A stretch of 64,000 bases of DNA from Methanomassiliicoccaceae archaeon UBA72 (GCA_002509405.1 DAVO01000010.1:61975-125974), one strand, 5' to 3'. Counted from the stretch's first letter, positions 34,253 through 44,595 are shown. The notes: generated by a model not told the origin, from the sequence alone. A program made the numbers and translations.

Positions 34253-35338
34253 ATGGCACGCGGTTATTTGGTCCTTGAGGACGGAACTGTTTATGAAGGC
34301 AGCCTTTTTGGATACCGCTCGTCCGCTGACGGCGAGGTGGTCTTCGGAACGGGCATGAGCGGGTATCAGGAGAGTCTCACTGATCCTTCCTTCCGCGGAC
34401 AGATCCTTGTTATGACCTACCCTTTGGCAGGAGACTACGGAATTGTAGACGGATATTCTCAGTCCGACCGCGTGCACGTGAGAGGACTCGTAGTAAGGGA
34501 GAACTGCACCGAGCCGACGGACATGTACGGCGGCAGGACCCTTGACTCTTTCCTTAAGGAGAACAAGGTCCCGGGGATTTCCGGTATAGACACCCGCGAC
34601 CTGGTCATAAAGCTCAGGGACTCCGGCTCCATGAAAGGTGCCATCACCGATTCGGACGTTCCCCCTGAAGAAACGTTGAAAAAACTGAAAAAGATGCCTC
34701 TTCCGATGGCGGGCAACCTGGTCGGAGAAGTCTCCTGCAAGGAGATTTCGGTCTCCGATACCGGCAAGGACCTCACTGTGGGCGTTATCGACTGCGGCAC
34801 GAAGTCCGCCATCATCGACGACCTATCATCACGTTTCAACGTCATAGTATTCCCCTATGACACGCCCGCCGACGTCATATTGGAATACAGGCCGCACGGC
34901 TTAATGGTCACGAACGGTCCCGGGAACCCTTCGCATAAATGCATACTTGATACGGTCGTCAAGACGGAGAAGGAGCTCGCTTCCCGCCTGCCAATGTACG
35001 GCATATGCTTCGGAAGCCAGACTCTGGCTCTTGCCATGGGTGCAAGTACTTACAAGATGAAGTTCGGCCACCGCGGAAACAACCAGCCGGTCAAATTCGA
35101 GGACCGGGTGTATATAACATCCCAGAACCACGGATACGCCGTGGACGCGGATTCTCTGGAAGGGACCGGCCTCTTCGCGAACCAGATCAACGTGAACGAC
35201 GGAACGGTGGAGGGGTGCAGGCACAGGGACCTTCCCATCTTTTCTACACAGTATCATCCGGAGGCAAAGCCTGGCCCCGCCGACACGCTTTTCCTTTTCG
35301 ACAGGTTCGGAAAGGTCATGAAGGAGGGAAGGCCTTGA
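34253..35338 (+). CDS. carA: carbamoyl-phosphate synthase small subunit
   Basis: A 361-residue glutaminase subunit. The N-terminal domain starts RGYLVLEDGTVYEGSLFGY; the C-terminal class I amidotransferase has GICFGSQTLALAMGA with catalytic Cys, and STQYHPEAKPGP with His and Glu of the triad. It delivers ammonia from glutamine to CarB for arginine and pyrimidine synthesis. Its TGA overlaps the TTG start of carB. Confidence 0.96.
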   Translation: MARGYLVLEDGTVYEGSLFGYRSSADGEVVFGTGMSGYQESLTDPSFRGQILVMTYPLAGDYGIVDGYSQSDRVHVRGLVVRENCTEPTDMYGGRTLDSFLKENKVPGISGIDTRDLVIKLRDSGSMKGAITDSDVPPEETLKKLKKMPLPMAGNLVGEVSCKEISVSDTGKDLTVGVIDCGTKSAIIDDLSSRFNVIVFPYDTPADVILEYRPHGLMVTNGPGNPSHKCILDTVVKTEKELASRLPMYGICFGSQTLALAMGASTYKMKFGHRGNNQPVKFEDRVYITSQNHGYAVDADSLEGTGLFANQINVNDGTVEGCRHRDLPIFSTQYHPEAKPGPADTLFLFDRFGKVMKEGRP

Positions 35339-38300
35339 GGAAGGACTTCAAGAAGTTGATGGTCATAGGCTCCGGCCCCATCGTCATTGGGCAGGCGGCG
35401 GAGTTCGACTTTTCGGGTTCGCAGGCGTGCCGTGCCCTACGCGCGGAAGGATACAAGACCGTGCTTGCGAATTCCAACCCTGCCACTATCCAGACGGACA
35501 CCGATATGGCCGACAGCGTATACATAGAACCGCTGAACGCCGAGACGGTCGCCGCCATAATCGAAAAAGAGGGAGTTGACGGAGTCCTGTCCGGAATGGG
35601 CGGACAGACCGCGCTGAACATATGCTCGGAGCTGTACGACAACGGATCGCTGGCCAGGCTGGGCTGCGAACTTGTGGGGACTCAGCCCGACGCCATCGCC
35701 ATGTCTGAAGACAGGGAATTGTTCAAGGAGGCCATGGAAAGGATCGGCGAACCGGTGCCTATCAGCCGCAGCGTGAACTCGGTAACTGAAGCCGTCGAGG
35801 CCGCGAATCTGATCGGAAGCTATCCCGTGCTGGTCCGCCCGGCCTACACCTTGGGGGGAACCGGCGGAGGAGTGGCCTACGACGAGGACGAGCTTGTGGA
35901 TATCTGCGCCCGCGGACTTGCATACTCGCGCATACACCAGGTCCTGATCGAGGAAAGCGTCCTCGGATGGAAGGAGCTTGAATACGAGGTCATGAGGGAC
36001 TCCAAGGATAACTGCATAATCATCTGCGAGATGGAGAATCTCGACGCAATGGGGATACACACAGGAGAAAGCATAGTGTGCGCTCCCCTGCTGACGGTCT
36101 CGGACCGCGACCACCAACGCCTCAGAACGGCGGCGATCAAGGTCATCCGGACCCTCGGCATTGAGGGCGGATGCAACGTCCAGTTCGCGTTCAACCCCGC
36201 CAACGGAGACTATCGCCTCATCGAAGTCAATCCCCGCGTATCGCGCTCGTCGGCTCTGGCGTCCAAGGCGACGGGATATCCCATCGCAAGGGTCGCCACC
36301 AAGATAGCGGTTGGATACACCCTTGACGAGATACCGAACGATATCACCGGCTCTACTTTCGCCGCCTTCGAGCCTTCGATCGACTACGTCGTCGTGAAGA
36401 TTCCTCGCTGGCCGTTCGACAAGTTCCGCACCGTGGACCGCCACCTTGGAACCCAGATGAAGAGCACCGGCGAGGTCATGTCCATAGGGCGCACGTTCGA
36501 GGAGGCCTTGCTTAAAGGGCTCAGGTCCCTCGAGATCGGCGTCAGGGGACTGGATCCGGTCGACCTCACCGACGAACAGATAGAGGAGGAGCTGGGTAAC
36601 GCTACCGACATCCGCATATTCGCGATCGGCGAGGCCCTGAGGAAGGGATGGACCGTCGAAAGGATCGCAAAGCTGACCGACTGGGACCGCTATTTCATAA
36701 TAAAAATCAGGAACATTGTCAGGATGGAGGAACGCCTAAGGAAGAACCCGGGAGACAGGGAACTGATCAGAGAGGCGAAGGAGATGGGTTTCGCCGACCC
36801 GGTCATCGCCGAGCTGATGAAGACCGACGAGCTGAAGTTCCGTGAAGAACGCAAAGCCAACGGCGACAGGTCCGTATACAAGATGGTAGACACGTGCGCT
36901 GCAGAGTTCGCCGCCGTCACACCGTATTTCTATTCGACATATGGGAGATCCTCCGAGACATTCAGGGATGAAAACAAGAAAAGGGTCATCGTGATAGGGG
37001 GAGGCCCTATAAGGATCGGACAGGGTATCGAGTTCGACTACTGCTGCGTGCACGGAGTGTTCGCGTTGCAGGAGGAAGATGTCGATGCCGTCATCATTAA
37101 CAACAACCCCGAGACCGTTTCCACAGACTACGACGTCTCCGACCGCCTCTACTTCGAACCTCTGACATTGGAGGACGTGCTTGATATCATCGAGGAAGAG
37201 CAGGCGGACGGCGTGATAGTGCAATTCGGAGGACAGACCAGCGTCAACCTCGCCGTCGACCTGGAGAAGGCCCTTAAAGGTACGAAGACCAAGGTCCTCG
37301 GTACCAGCCCGGACGACATGGACGTCGCGGAGGACAGGAGAAGGTTCTCGAAACTGATGGACCAGCTGGGGATACTCCAGCCCCGCTCGGGCACAGGCTA
37401 TTCCTTCGAAGAGGCTCGGATCATCGCATCCGAGATCGGATACCCGGTGCTTGTAAGGCCATCGTATGTCCTCGGAGGAAGGGCGATGGAGATCGTCTAC
37501 TCAGAAGATGAGCTAAGGACGTACGTGGAAACTGCGGTCAAAGTCTCCAGGCACCACCCGATACTGATAGACAAGTACCTCACGGAAGCAATCGAGGTCG
37601 ACATAGATGTTCTTAGCGACGGCGAGGACGTCTACATCGGCGGCATAATGGAGCATGTCGAATACGCAGGTTGCCACTCGGGGGACGCTACGATGGTGAT
37701 GCCTCCGTTCACTCTGAGCGAGAAGATTATCAACGGAATAGTGGAGATATCAGAAAAAGTTGCGCTGGCACTTCATATCAAAGGATTGATGAACCTTCAG
37801 CTCGCCGTCAAGGACGATGAGATCTACATGATCGAGGCCAACCCCCGCGCCTCCAGAACGGTTCCTTTCATATCTAAGTCGACCGGCGTCCCGCTGGCCA
37901 AGGTTGCCACGAAGATAATGCTCGGCAAGAAGCTGAAGGATTTCGGGCTTTCCGGCTACAGGTCTATCGACCACTTCGCCGTCAAGGCGTCCGTGTTCCC
38001 GTTCCTTAAGCTGCCAGGCGTCGATTCGATCCTTACGCCGGAGATGAAGAGCACCGGTGAGGTAATGGGCATAGACGAGGACTTCCACACAGCATGCTAT
38101 AAGGCGCTGATCGCCGCGGGAAACAAGCTTCCGATGTCCGGAGGGGTGTACATCACCGTGAACGACCAGGACAAACCCAGGATCCTGGATGCCGCACGCG
38201 GCCTGAAGGATATGGGGTTCACGATATACGCCACAAAGGGAACGTCCACTTACCTCAGGGAGAACGGAGTCGACACCACCACAGTTTTCAAACTGGATGA

Positions 38301-38541
38301 GAAGCTAAAGCCGAACGCGATCGGTCTAATGAGGGACGGGAAGATCAATCTGATCATCAACACGCCCGCCATGAAATCAGGTTCCAGGCGTGACGGATAT
38401 ACCATGCGCAGGCTCGCGGTCGAGCTGGAGATACCTTTCATGACCACTGTCCAGGGGGCCAACATCGCGGTCGGTGCGATACGCGTTGGACGCAGAGAGA
38501 AGCTGGGCGTCCGCAGCATGAAGGAATTCCACGTCCTCTGA
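35335..38541 (+). CDS. carB: carbamoyl-phosphate synthase large subunit
   Basis: The start is a TTG at 35335 that overlaps the carA stop (TTGA), behind GGAAGG; the frame is open back to 35005, but that part is antisense-like shadow of carA. The 1068-residue product has two homologous ATP-grasp halves (VIGSGPIVIGQAAEFDFSG and VIGGGPIRIGQGIEFDYC open each Rossmann domain) and a C-terminal MGS-like regulatory domain (about residues 930-1068). It makes carbamoyl phosphate from bicarbonate, ammonia and two ATP. It ends one base before the convergent hydantoinase gene. Confidence 0.96.
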   Translation: MRKDFKKLMVIGSGPIVIGQAAEFDFSGSQACRALRAEGYKTVLANSNPATIQTDTDMADSVYIEPLNAETVAAIIEKEGVDGVLSGMGGQTALNICSELYDNGSLARLGCELVGTQPDAIAMSEDRELFKEAMERIGEPVPISRSVNSVTEAVEAANLIGSYPVLVRPAYTLGGTGGGVAYDEDELVDICARGLAYSRIHQVLIEESVLGWKELEYEVMRDSKDNCIIICEMENLDAMGIHTGESIVCAPLLTVSDRDHQRLRTAAIKVIRTLGIEGGCNVQFAFNPANGDYRLIEVNPRVSRSSALASKATGYPIARVATKIAVGYTLDEIPNDITGSTFAAFEPSIDYVVVKIPRWPFDKFRTVDRHLGTQMKSTGEVMSIGRTFEEALLKGLRSLEIGVRGLDPVDLTDEQIEEELGNATDIRIFAIGEALRKGWTVERIAKLTDWDRYFIIKIRNIVRMEERLRKNPGDRELIREAKEMGFADPVIAELMKTDELKFREERKANGDRSVYKMVDTCAAEFAAVTPYFYSTYGRSSETFRDENKKRVIVIGGGPIRIGQGIEFDYCCVHGVFALQEEDVDAVIINNNPETVSTDYDVSDRLYFEPLTLEDVLDIIEEEQADGVIVQFGGQTSVNLAVDLEKALKGTKTKVLGTSPDDMDVAEDRRRFSKLMDQLGILQPRSGTGYSFEEARIIASEIGYPVLVRPSYVLGGRAMEIVYSEDELRTYVETAVKVSRHHPILIDKYLTEAIEVDIDVLSDGEDVYIGGIMEHVEYAGCHSGDATMVMPPFTLSEKIINGIVEISEKVALALHIKGLMNLQLAVKDDEIYMIEANPRASRTVPFISKSTGVPLAKVATKIMLGKKLKDFGLSGYRSIDHFAVKASVFPFLKLPGVDSILTPEMKSTGEVMGIDEDFHTACYKALIAAGNKLPMSGGVYITVNDQDKPRILDAARGLKDMGFTIYATKGTSTYLRENGVDTTTVFKLDEKLKPNAIGLMRDGKINLIINTPAMKSGSRRDGYTMRRLAVELEIPFMTTVQGANIAVGAIRVGRREKLGVRSMKEFHVL

Positions 38542-40542
38542 TCAGGCCTCGAACATCTTGGGCTTTCCGGCCGCCGTGACGGTTACCGTAACGTCGATGA
38601 CCACGAACTCGCTGGGCATGTTCCTGGCACGTATCTTGCTGATCTTGACGTCGTCCGAAACGACGATATCCTCAGCGCCGTCTTTGAGGGCCATTTCCCT
38701 TACGTATTCAATCCCTTGCTTTCTTGCGAACTCTATCCCCTCGGATATGCTGTCCTTCACAAAGCGTCCGAATTTGGCGAACACCGTGCAGGGGATATCT
38801 CCAACCATATTCTCGACGTTGGGCTTGATAAGTATCTCCTCGCGTTCGATTATACCGCCCGTGACCGCACCAACGGCGTTCCCGACGTCAGAATATCTTG
38901 GCAGAACGAAATCCGTCCCCAGACGCATGGAAACCTCGGGAAGGTATGCTCCGGCAGGTGCACCTATGCCGATGATGGGCTTGCTGAGCCTGATGGTGCA
39001 ACTGAAGTCTTTACGTTGCTCGCGCGAAATAGCTGTCTTGAGAAGGTGATGCCCTGCCTCCCCCATTTCACGGGAGCCTATGTCAGAGTCCAGCACCTTT
39101 CCCATTATCTCGGTGGCCATCTTGTCGGTCACGAGTTTTTTCGATAAGGATATTATCTTTTCTTCCGGTACGCCGTAAGTCAGGCTGAAGTGCTTGATCG
39201 CCAGCTTTGCCGGTTCGGGATCGAACTCCTTATAATCCCCTGCAACGCAGAGCATATCGGTGGGGGTCAGTCCTATCCTCTGGACCAGGCCGATGTTTTC
39301 CAGGCGGTCTACTTTGAATCCCAGCGGATGGACCTTAAGGAATCTGGAAGCCTGTGCGAGGTTGTGAGGACCGTTTTTGAGGAATTCGAGAAACATCTTC
39401 TCCTCGACGCTTAGATCCATGTTGTTTTTATTGTCCCTGAGTTTGATGAAGAAATCGGTCTCCTGATAATTTCTGGTATCTTCCTTGAACTCGCTGCGTA
39501 ACATCGGTCCCTTGGTTGAGACCGATTTCAGCGTTTTTGTTATTTCGGGCCATATCCTCGCTGCGAAGCATAAAGGTATACAGCGCACGGTCGAGATCCT
39601 GATTCCAGAGTCGAGGATTATGATGTGGCTGTCCCCTCCTAGGCCTACGGTCGAGATATCCGCGGCCTTGACATGAGTCCTCATCCCTCCCAGGATCGCT
39701 CCGTATTCGACTATGTCCGGGCGTCCGTCCCTCAGGATTCCGATGTCCGTCGTTGTGCCACCTATATCGACCACGATCGCGTCGTCGATCCCGGTCAGCT
39801 TCCTGGCGCCTATGAGGCTGGAGGCCGGTCCTGAAAGTATCGTTTCGATGGGCCTTATTGATGCCTCGGAATCCCCCATCATGGAGCCGTCTCCTTTCAC
39901 CACCATCAGGGGGGCGAGTATGTTCCTCTCGGCCATGACACGTTTCATAGCCGCGATCAACTCTTCGATGACAGGTATCAGCCTGGCGTTCATTATGCAA
40001 GTGGTAGTCCTGTCGTCGAAGCCAAGTGTGGAAGAGAGTTCGTGGCCGCACACGGCGCGAACACCGAGTGTTTCATAGGCCATCTCTCTGACTTTTATCT
40101 CATGCTCGGGATTGCGGATGCCCAGATATCCGGATATCGCAAGACCGTCTACTTTTCCCTTCACGCTCCGAAGGAATTTCTCCGCCGCCTGCACATCCAG
40201 GGGCTCAGTCTCCTTGCCCCAGAGGTCGTGCCTTCCCTTGATGACGGCCTCCTCGTTGGCATGGTACTTGGAACTGAAATCATGGCCTATGGCCACGAGC
40301 CCTACGCGGCAGCCCCTCCCCTCGACCACGGAGTTGGTTGCCAGGGTCGAGGACAGGGATACGACGCCCACCTTGGCCAGCATCTCATCGCTGAGTCCTT
40401 CTATTGCCCCCCTTATCCCAATGGTGAGGTCTTCATAGGTAGTAGGCGATTTGTGAGATGCCAGAACTTCTCCCGTATCAATGTCCATTACGGCCGCGTC
40501 GGTGTATGTGCCGCCCGTATCGATTCCCAATCCATATGCCAT
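38542..40542 (-). CDS. hydantoinase/oxoprolinase (HyuA-type) family protein
   Basis: A 666-residue protein. The N-terminal ASKHA fold begins MAYGLGIDTGGTYTDAAVMD (phosphate loop) and has SSTLATNSVVEGRG and AIVVDIGGTTTDIGILRDG, the hallmarks of hydantoinase A. The family opens hydantoins or 5-oxoproline with ATP; archaeal single-subunit versions without a HyuB partner are common and their substrate is unknown. The region after residue 300 (LRSEFKEDTRNYQETD, then a winged-helix-like LEFLKNGPHNLAQAS) is an insertion not typical of classic HyuA. Confidence 0.82.
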   Translation of the reverse strand: MAYGLGIDTGGTYTDAAVMDIDTGEVLASHKSPTTYEDLTIGIRGAIEGLSDEMLAKVGVVSLSSTLATNSVVEGRGCRVGLVAIGHDFSSKYHANEEAVIKGRHDLWGKETEPLDVQAAEKFLRSVKGKVDGLAISGYLGIRNPEHEIKVREMAYETLGVRAVCGHELSSTLGFDDRTTTCIMNARLIPVIEELIAAMKRVMAERNILAPLMVVKGDGSMMGDSEASIRPIETILSGPASSLIGARKLTGIDDAIVVDIGGTTTDIGILRDGRPDIVEYGAILGGMRTHVKAADISTVGLGGDSHIIILDSGIRISTVRCIPLCFAARIWPEITKTLKSVSTKGPMLRSEFKEDTRNYQETDFFIKLRDNKNNMDLSVEEKMFLEFLKNGPHNLAQASRFLKVHPLGFKVDRLENIGLVQRIGLTPTDMLCVAGDYKEFDPEPAKLAIKHFSLTYGVPEEKIISLSKKLVTDKMATEIMGKVLDSDIGSREMGEAGHHLLKTAISREQRKDFSCTIRLSKPIIGIGAPAGAYLPEVSMRLGTDFVLPRYSDVGNAVGAVTGGIIEREEILIKPNVENMVGDIPCTVFAKFGRFVKDSISEGIEFARKQGIEYVREMALKDGAEDIVVSDDVKISKIRARNMPSEFVVIDVTVTVTAAGKPKMFEA

Positions 40543-40619
40543 TCAGGATTCTCCTTTAACAGCGCTAAGATACATACCTTATCTTAATATTTTCCACTGT
40601 TCGGGGAAGGCGTCAGTTG

Positions 40620-40627
40620 TTTTATAC
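40620..40627 (+). promoter_or_regulatory. TATA box for chorismate mutase
   Basis: TTTTATAC, predicting a start of transcription near 40647, about twelve bases before the chosen ATG at 40659. Confidence 0.45.
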
Positions 40628-40658
40628 AGATAACATCATGACGGGTCAGGTGGTTCAG

Positions 40659-40934
40659 ATGCCTGATACCGAAGAGCTCAGGGAGCAGATAGCGGCGATC
40701 GACGCCGAGATAATCGACCTTATCGCCACGCGGATGGAGATAACCGATGAACTGGCCAAGGCCAAGAAGAAGTCGTCCCAGGGCTATTGGAACGAAGAGA
40801 AGGAGCGTGAAGTGATACAGAGATATCACGAGCTCTGCGAGGAGGTAAGCCTTTCAGAGAGCGAGGCGAAGCAGATCGCCGAAGTTCTGCTGAGGATTTC
40901 GAAGGACAGGCAGAGGCACCTCTTCGAGAGTTAA
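40659..40934 (+). CDS. chorismate mutase, AroQ type
   Basis: The ATG at 40659 (MPDTEELREQIAAIDAEI) is chosen because AGGTGG lies just before it and the TATA box position predicts transcription starting after the earlier ATG at 40638. The 91-residue all-helical protein has the AroQ pattern: R near the start (ELREQIAAIDAEIIDLIATR), the K of AKAKKK and the C-terminal EVLLRISKDRQ. It converts chorismate to prephenate for phenylalanine and tyrosine. Confidence 0.88.
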   Translation: MPDTEELREQIAAIDAEIIDLIATRMEITDELAKAKKKSSQGYWNEEKEREVIQRYHELCEEVSLSESEAKQIAEVLLRISKDRQRHLFES

Positions 40935-40989
40935 CGCGCGGTTTTATATACGTCAGCGGAATCAGAATGAGCCAGGGAGAATTGTACAG

Positions 40990-42054
40990 ATGAACAAGAC
41001 GCGCGTCGCGGTCCTCGGGGCAACGGGGATGATCGGGCAGAGGTTCGTTCAGATGTTGGAAGACCACCCCTACTTCGACATAGAGGGGCTTTACGCATCT
41101 GAGAGGTCAGGGGGAAAGAAGCTCAGGGACGTCCTGAAGGTCAGAGATTACTGCTTCAAAGAGGAGACGCTCGAGAGGGAGATCGAGGTCATGGACCTCG
41201 AGAAGATATCATCCGCGGCAAGGGTGGCCTTCAGCGGGATACCCAGCGAGCTGGCTGGACATACCGAGTCCGCCCTGGCCGAGTCTGGAGTTGCGGTATT
41301 CACTAACGCGGGCGCACACAGAATGGACCCGGACGTGCCCATATTGATACCAGAAGTAAACCCCGGGCACCTGAGATCCGTAACGGGACAGAAATCATAC
41401 TCCGAGAGCGGGGGGTTCATAGTCACCAACGCCAACTGCTCCACTACGGGCATAGCGCTTCCTCTAAAGGCCATAGATGTCAAATACGGGATCGAAGAGG
41501 TCTTCGTGTCGACCTACCAGGCGCTTTCCGGAGCCGGATACCCGGGAGTCCCATCGCTTGACGCCGTGGGAAATGTGGTGCCTTTCATAAAGGGCGAGGA
41601 AGAAAAGATGGAGACGGAGCTCTGCAAGATGCTGGGTGTGTTCGACGGCAACATGTTCCGCTTCGCGGACATAAGGCTCATGGCGAACTGTGCCCGCGTG
41701 CCCGTGGTGGACGGACACACGGAATCGCTGGTCCTGGCGCTGAGAGAGGCCCCCTCCCTCGGAGAATTGGGCGAGACCCTATCCGGATTCCGCGGAGAGC
41801 CTCAGATGCTGGGGCTTCCATCTGCACCGGACAAGCCTGTGATAGTGAGGAATGAAGAAAACCGCCCACAGCCGGTGTTCGACGTGTACGCCGGAACGCC
41901 GGAAAGGGCGAAAGGCATGGCCGTTACGGTGGGAAGGCTCAGGTCCAGCAACGGATATTACAAAGCTTTCGCGCTTTCGCACAACACGATCAGAGGCGGT
42001 GCCGGAGGCTCCGTCCTCAACGCAGAACTGGCAAAGGCGAAAGGCCTGCTCTGA
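40990..42054 (+). CDS. asd: aspartate-semialdehyde dehydrogenase
   Basis: A 354-residue enzyme. The Rossmann start is VAVLGATGMIGQRFVQML; NANCSTTG (about residue 149) holds the catalytic Cys, and HTESLVLALREAP includes the catalytic His. FSGIPSELAGHTE is typical of the archaeal/fungal form. It makes the branch intermediate for threonine, methionine and lysine. It is followed after 32 bases by hisG, so it may lead the histidine transcript. Confidence 0.94.
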   Translation: MNKTRVAVLGATGMIGQRFVQMLEDHPYFDIEGLYASERSGGKKLRDVLKVRDYCFKEETLEREIEVMDLEKISSAARVAFSGIPSELAGHTESALAESGVAVFTNAGAHRMDPDVPILIPEVNPGHLRSVTGQKSYSESGGFIVTNANCSTTGIALPLKAIDVKYGIEEVFVSTYQALSGAGYPGVPSLDAVGNVVPFIKGEEEKMETELCKMLGVFDGNMFRFADIRLMANCARVPVVDGHTESLVLALREAPSLGELGETLSGFRGEPQMLGLPSAPDKPVIVRNEENRPQPVFDVYAGTPERAKGMAVTVGRLRSSNGYYKAFALSHNTIRGGAGGSVLNAELAKAKGLL

Positions 42055-42086
42055 AACTGTTTAGTTCACGGTACGTGAGGATTAAG

Positions 42087-42950
42087 ATGACATTGAAAAT
42101 AGCTATCCCGAACAAAGGAAGGCTCAGCGAGAGGTCTGTGGAGCTGCTCTCGAAAGCGGGCCTTGACATAGGAGAGGACTGGGGGCGCAAGCTCTACGTC
42201 AGCGTGAAAGGGCGCGATATAGAGGTCATGCTGGTTCGTGCACAGGACATCCCGGAGTTCGTCCATTCCGGAGCGATAGATTTCGGTATCACCGGGCTCG
42301 ACCAGGTAGAGGAATCAGGATACGCCCTCGAGAACATGCTCGATCTGGAGTTCGGACACTGCCGCCTTTCGCTCGCCGTTCCGGACGGGTCGCCCGTGAA
42401 GTCCGGGAAAGACATACCGGACGGCAGCCGCATAGCTACCTCCTTCCCCAAGATCACGAAGCGCTTCTTCGAATCGATAGGCAAAAAGGTCGACGTCATT
42501 GTCATATCCGGAGCCGCGGAGATAATGCCTTATCTGGGAGTGGCCGACTGCATAGTGGACCTCGTGTCCACCGGATCGACGCTGAAGATGAACCGCCTCA
42601 GGGAGGCAGAAGTTCTTTTCCGGTCCCAGGCAGCCATAGTTACCAGTTCGAAGGCCCTCGGAGAGAAGAAAGAGGCCATGCTTGAAGTCACCGAGGCGAT
42701 ACACAGCGTCATCGCCGCAGAGAACCGCAAATATCTGATGGCAAACGTGCCCAGGTCCATGATCGCCGAGGTGGAGAAATTCCTTCCCGGCATAGGCGGG
42801 CCCACCGTTCTGGAGATAGCGGGAAACGGCGAAATGGTCGCGGTGCAGGCCGTGGTGTCTTACTCGCAGCTCTATGACGCGATAAACGACCTCAGAAAGA
42901 TCGGGGCCACCGGAATTCTGACCCTCTCAATGGAGAGGCTGGTGGAGTGA
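42087..42950 (+). CDS. hisG: ATP phosphoribosyltransferase, long form
   Basis: The ATG at 42087 is preceded by GAGG at seven bases; the GTG at 42075 would only add four residues. The 287-residue protein has the catalytic core (IAIPNKGRLSERSVELL, then EIMPYLGVADCIVDLVSTGS, the PRPP-binding loop) plus a C-terminal ACT-like regulatory domain (about residues 210-287), so it works without HisZ. It is the first committed step of histidine synthesis and the likely target of histidine feedback. It overlaps hisC by one base. Confidence 0.96.
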   Translation: MTLKIAIPNKGRLSERSVELLSKAGLDIGEDWGRKLYVSVKGRDIEVMLVRAQDIPEFVHSGAIDFGITGLDQVEESGYALENMLDLEFGHCRLSLAVPDGSPVKSGKDIPDGSRIATSFPKITKRFFESIGKKVDVIVISGAAEIMPYLGVADCIVDLVSTGSTLKMNRLREAEVLFRSQAAIVTSSKALGEKKEAMLEVTEAIHSVIAAENRKYLMANVPRSMIAEVEKFLPGIGGPTVLEIAGNGEMVAVQAVVSYSQLYDAINDLRKIGATGILTLSMERLVE

Positions 42951-44002
42951 TGGTGTCCAGGGAAATAATGAGGAGCACGACCCGAGGATTCGAGAGATAT
43001 TACAACCCAAGGGTCGGGAACGAGGTCAGGCTGGACACGAACGTGAACGTCCTGGGGTCAAACCCCGCGGCCATGAAGTTCCTTTCATCCTGGAGAGGAG
43101 ACATCAACGGATATCCCAACACTTACTCGGACGACCTCCGCGATGCTCTGGCCGACCTCTACGGCCTTGAGAGGGAGAACTTCGTGGCCGGCAACGGTTC
43201 CGACGAAGTCATAGATGTCACTTTCAAGACGTTCACGGAATATGGGGACGGCTGCGCCGTACCGGTCCCGTCCTACGTACTTTACGACTTCTTCGTGAAG
43301 ATGAACGGAGGAAGGACGATCGAAGTCGACCTTACAGAAGAATTCCAGCTGGACGTTGACGCCTTTCTGAAGACCCGGGCGAAGGTGGCCATAATGCCGT
43401 CTCCCAACAACCCCACAGGAAACTCGTTCAGGGAGAAGGACCTGGAGGAGATCCTTTCCGGATTCGACGGCATGGTAGTTGTGGACGAGGCTTACGGCGA
43501 ATACAGCGAAAGCTCGATGGTCCGCAGAGTGGAAGAGTTTGAAAACCTCATCGTGGTAAGGACGTTTTCCAAGGCATATGCCATGGCAGGGCTCAGAGTG
43601 GGATATGCCGTATCAAACCTGAACGTAGCCGGCATGATGAACTGCGTGAAAATACCCTATTCACTTAACATTCTCAGCGAGAAGGCCGCCATGGCCGCCG
43701 TGAAAGACCAGGACTTCATAAGGAGGAGCGTGGACCTCGTGAAGGAGCAACGCCCGAAACTCGATGCGAGCCTGAGGGCCCTCGGATTCGAGACGTACCC
43801 ATCCGATTCCAATTTCATACTGGCCAGATCACCGGTTGACCACACGGCGCTGGTTTCAGGCCTGAAGAAGAAGGGAGTGATGATACGCGACTTCGGATCC
43901 AAACGCAGGACTGAGAACTGCGTACGCATAACCGTCGGCAGCGAAGAGCTCAACGCCCTGCTCTTGGAAAAAGCCGCCGAGGTGATCGAGGAATGCCGCT
44001 GA
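42950..44002 (+). CDS. hisC: histidinol-phosphate aminotransferase
   Basis: A 350-residue class I/II aminotransferase from the ATG at 42950 (TGATG overlap with hisG). PSPNNPTGN, VVDEAYGEY and the pyridoxal-lysine segment VVRTFSKAYAMAGLRVGY are visible. The operon position with hisG, hisH and hisA supports HisC rather than a general aromatic aminotransferase. Confidence 0.94.
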   Translation: MVSREIMRSTTRGFERYYNPRVGNEVRLDTNVNVLGSNPAAMKFLSSWRGDINGYPNTYSDDLRDALADLYGLERENFVAGNGSDEVIDVTFKTFTEYGDGCAVPVPSYVLYDFFVKMNGGRTIEVDLTEEFQLDVDAFLKTRAKVAIMPSPNNPTGNSFREKDLEEILSGFDGMVVVDEAYGEYSESSMVRRVEEFENLIVVRTFSKAYAMAGLRVGYAVSNLNVAGMMNCVKIPYSLNILSEKAAMAAVKDQDFIRRSVDLVKEQRPKLDASLRALGFETYPSDSNFILARSPVDHTALVSGLKKKGVMIRDFGSKRRTENCVRITVGSEELNALLLEKAAEVIEECR

Positions 44003-44595
44003 TATATCTCACGGACTACGGAGTGGGAAACCTCCATTCTGTGAAAAATGCACTGGAGAAGTGCGGTGCGGAAGTCGAAGCAGTAAGCGACATGTCAAAA
44101 CTTGCTGAAGCGGACTGCATTGTCTTTCCGGGAGTCGGGGCATTCGACAGCACAATGGACAGGGTCTCCCCTCATGCAGAAGAGATATTGGAGCGTCTGG
44201 AGAGCGGGGTTCCGACTTTGGGGATATGTATCGGGGCACAGATACTGTTCGATTCCAGCGAAGAGGGCAAAAAACAAGGCCTGGGTCTTTTCAAGGGACG
44301 GGTCATAGGCCTCGAAGCGGAAAGGCTTCCGCACATGGGATGGAACACTGTCAAATCCGATGACCCGATTCTAGATGGGACTCCCGACAGGGAGTTTTAT
44401 TTTGCACACTCCTACCGCGGAAGCCCGGATGACAAATGTGAAATCGCCGGGACCACTGAATACGAGGGCGTGGAAATACCAGTGATATTCCGCAGATCCA
44501 ACACTTACGGCATTCAGTTCCATCCCGAAAAAAGCAGCAGTTCAGGGATGGAAGTGCTCAAAAACTTCATAAGATTCGCTGAGGAATGCAGATGA
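43993..44595 (+). CDS. hisH: imidazole glycerol phosphate synthase, glutaminase subunit
   Basis: A 200-residue class I amidotransferase: LTDYGVGNLHSVKNAL at the N-terminus, GICIGAQILF with the catalytic Cys, and YGIQFHPEKSS with His and Glu. It overlaps hisC by ten bases, and GAGGTGAT lies ahead of its ATG. It supplies ammonia to HisF (46341), which lies three genes on. Confidence 0.95.
   Translation: MPLIYLTDYGVGNLHSVKNALEKCGAEVEAVSDMSKLAEADCIVFPGVGAFDSTMDRVSPHAEEILERLESGVPTLGICIGAQILFDSSEEGKKQGLGLFKGRVIGLEAERLPHMGWNTVKSDDPILDGTPDREFYFAHSYRGSPDDKCEIAGTTEYEGVEIPVIFRRSNTYGIQFHPEKSSSSGMEVLKNFIRFAEECR

Noticed and set aside
35005..35334. Upstream extension of the carB frame
   Set aside because: It overlaps carA in another frame and has no carB homology; the TTG at 35335 with a ribosome site fits the family start.
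35437..36444. Minus-strand ORF of 335 codons inside carB
   Set aside because: Shadow of a GC-rich coding strand with no recognisable protein features.
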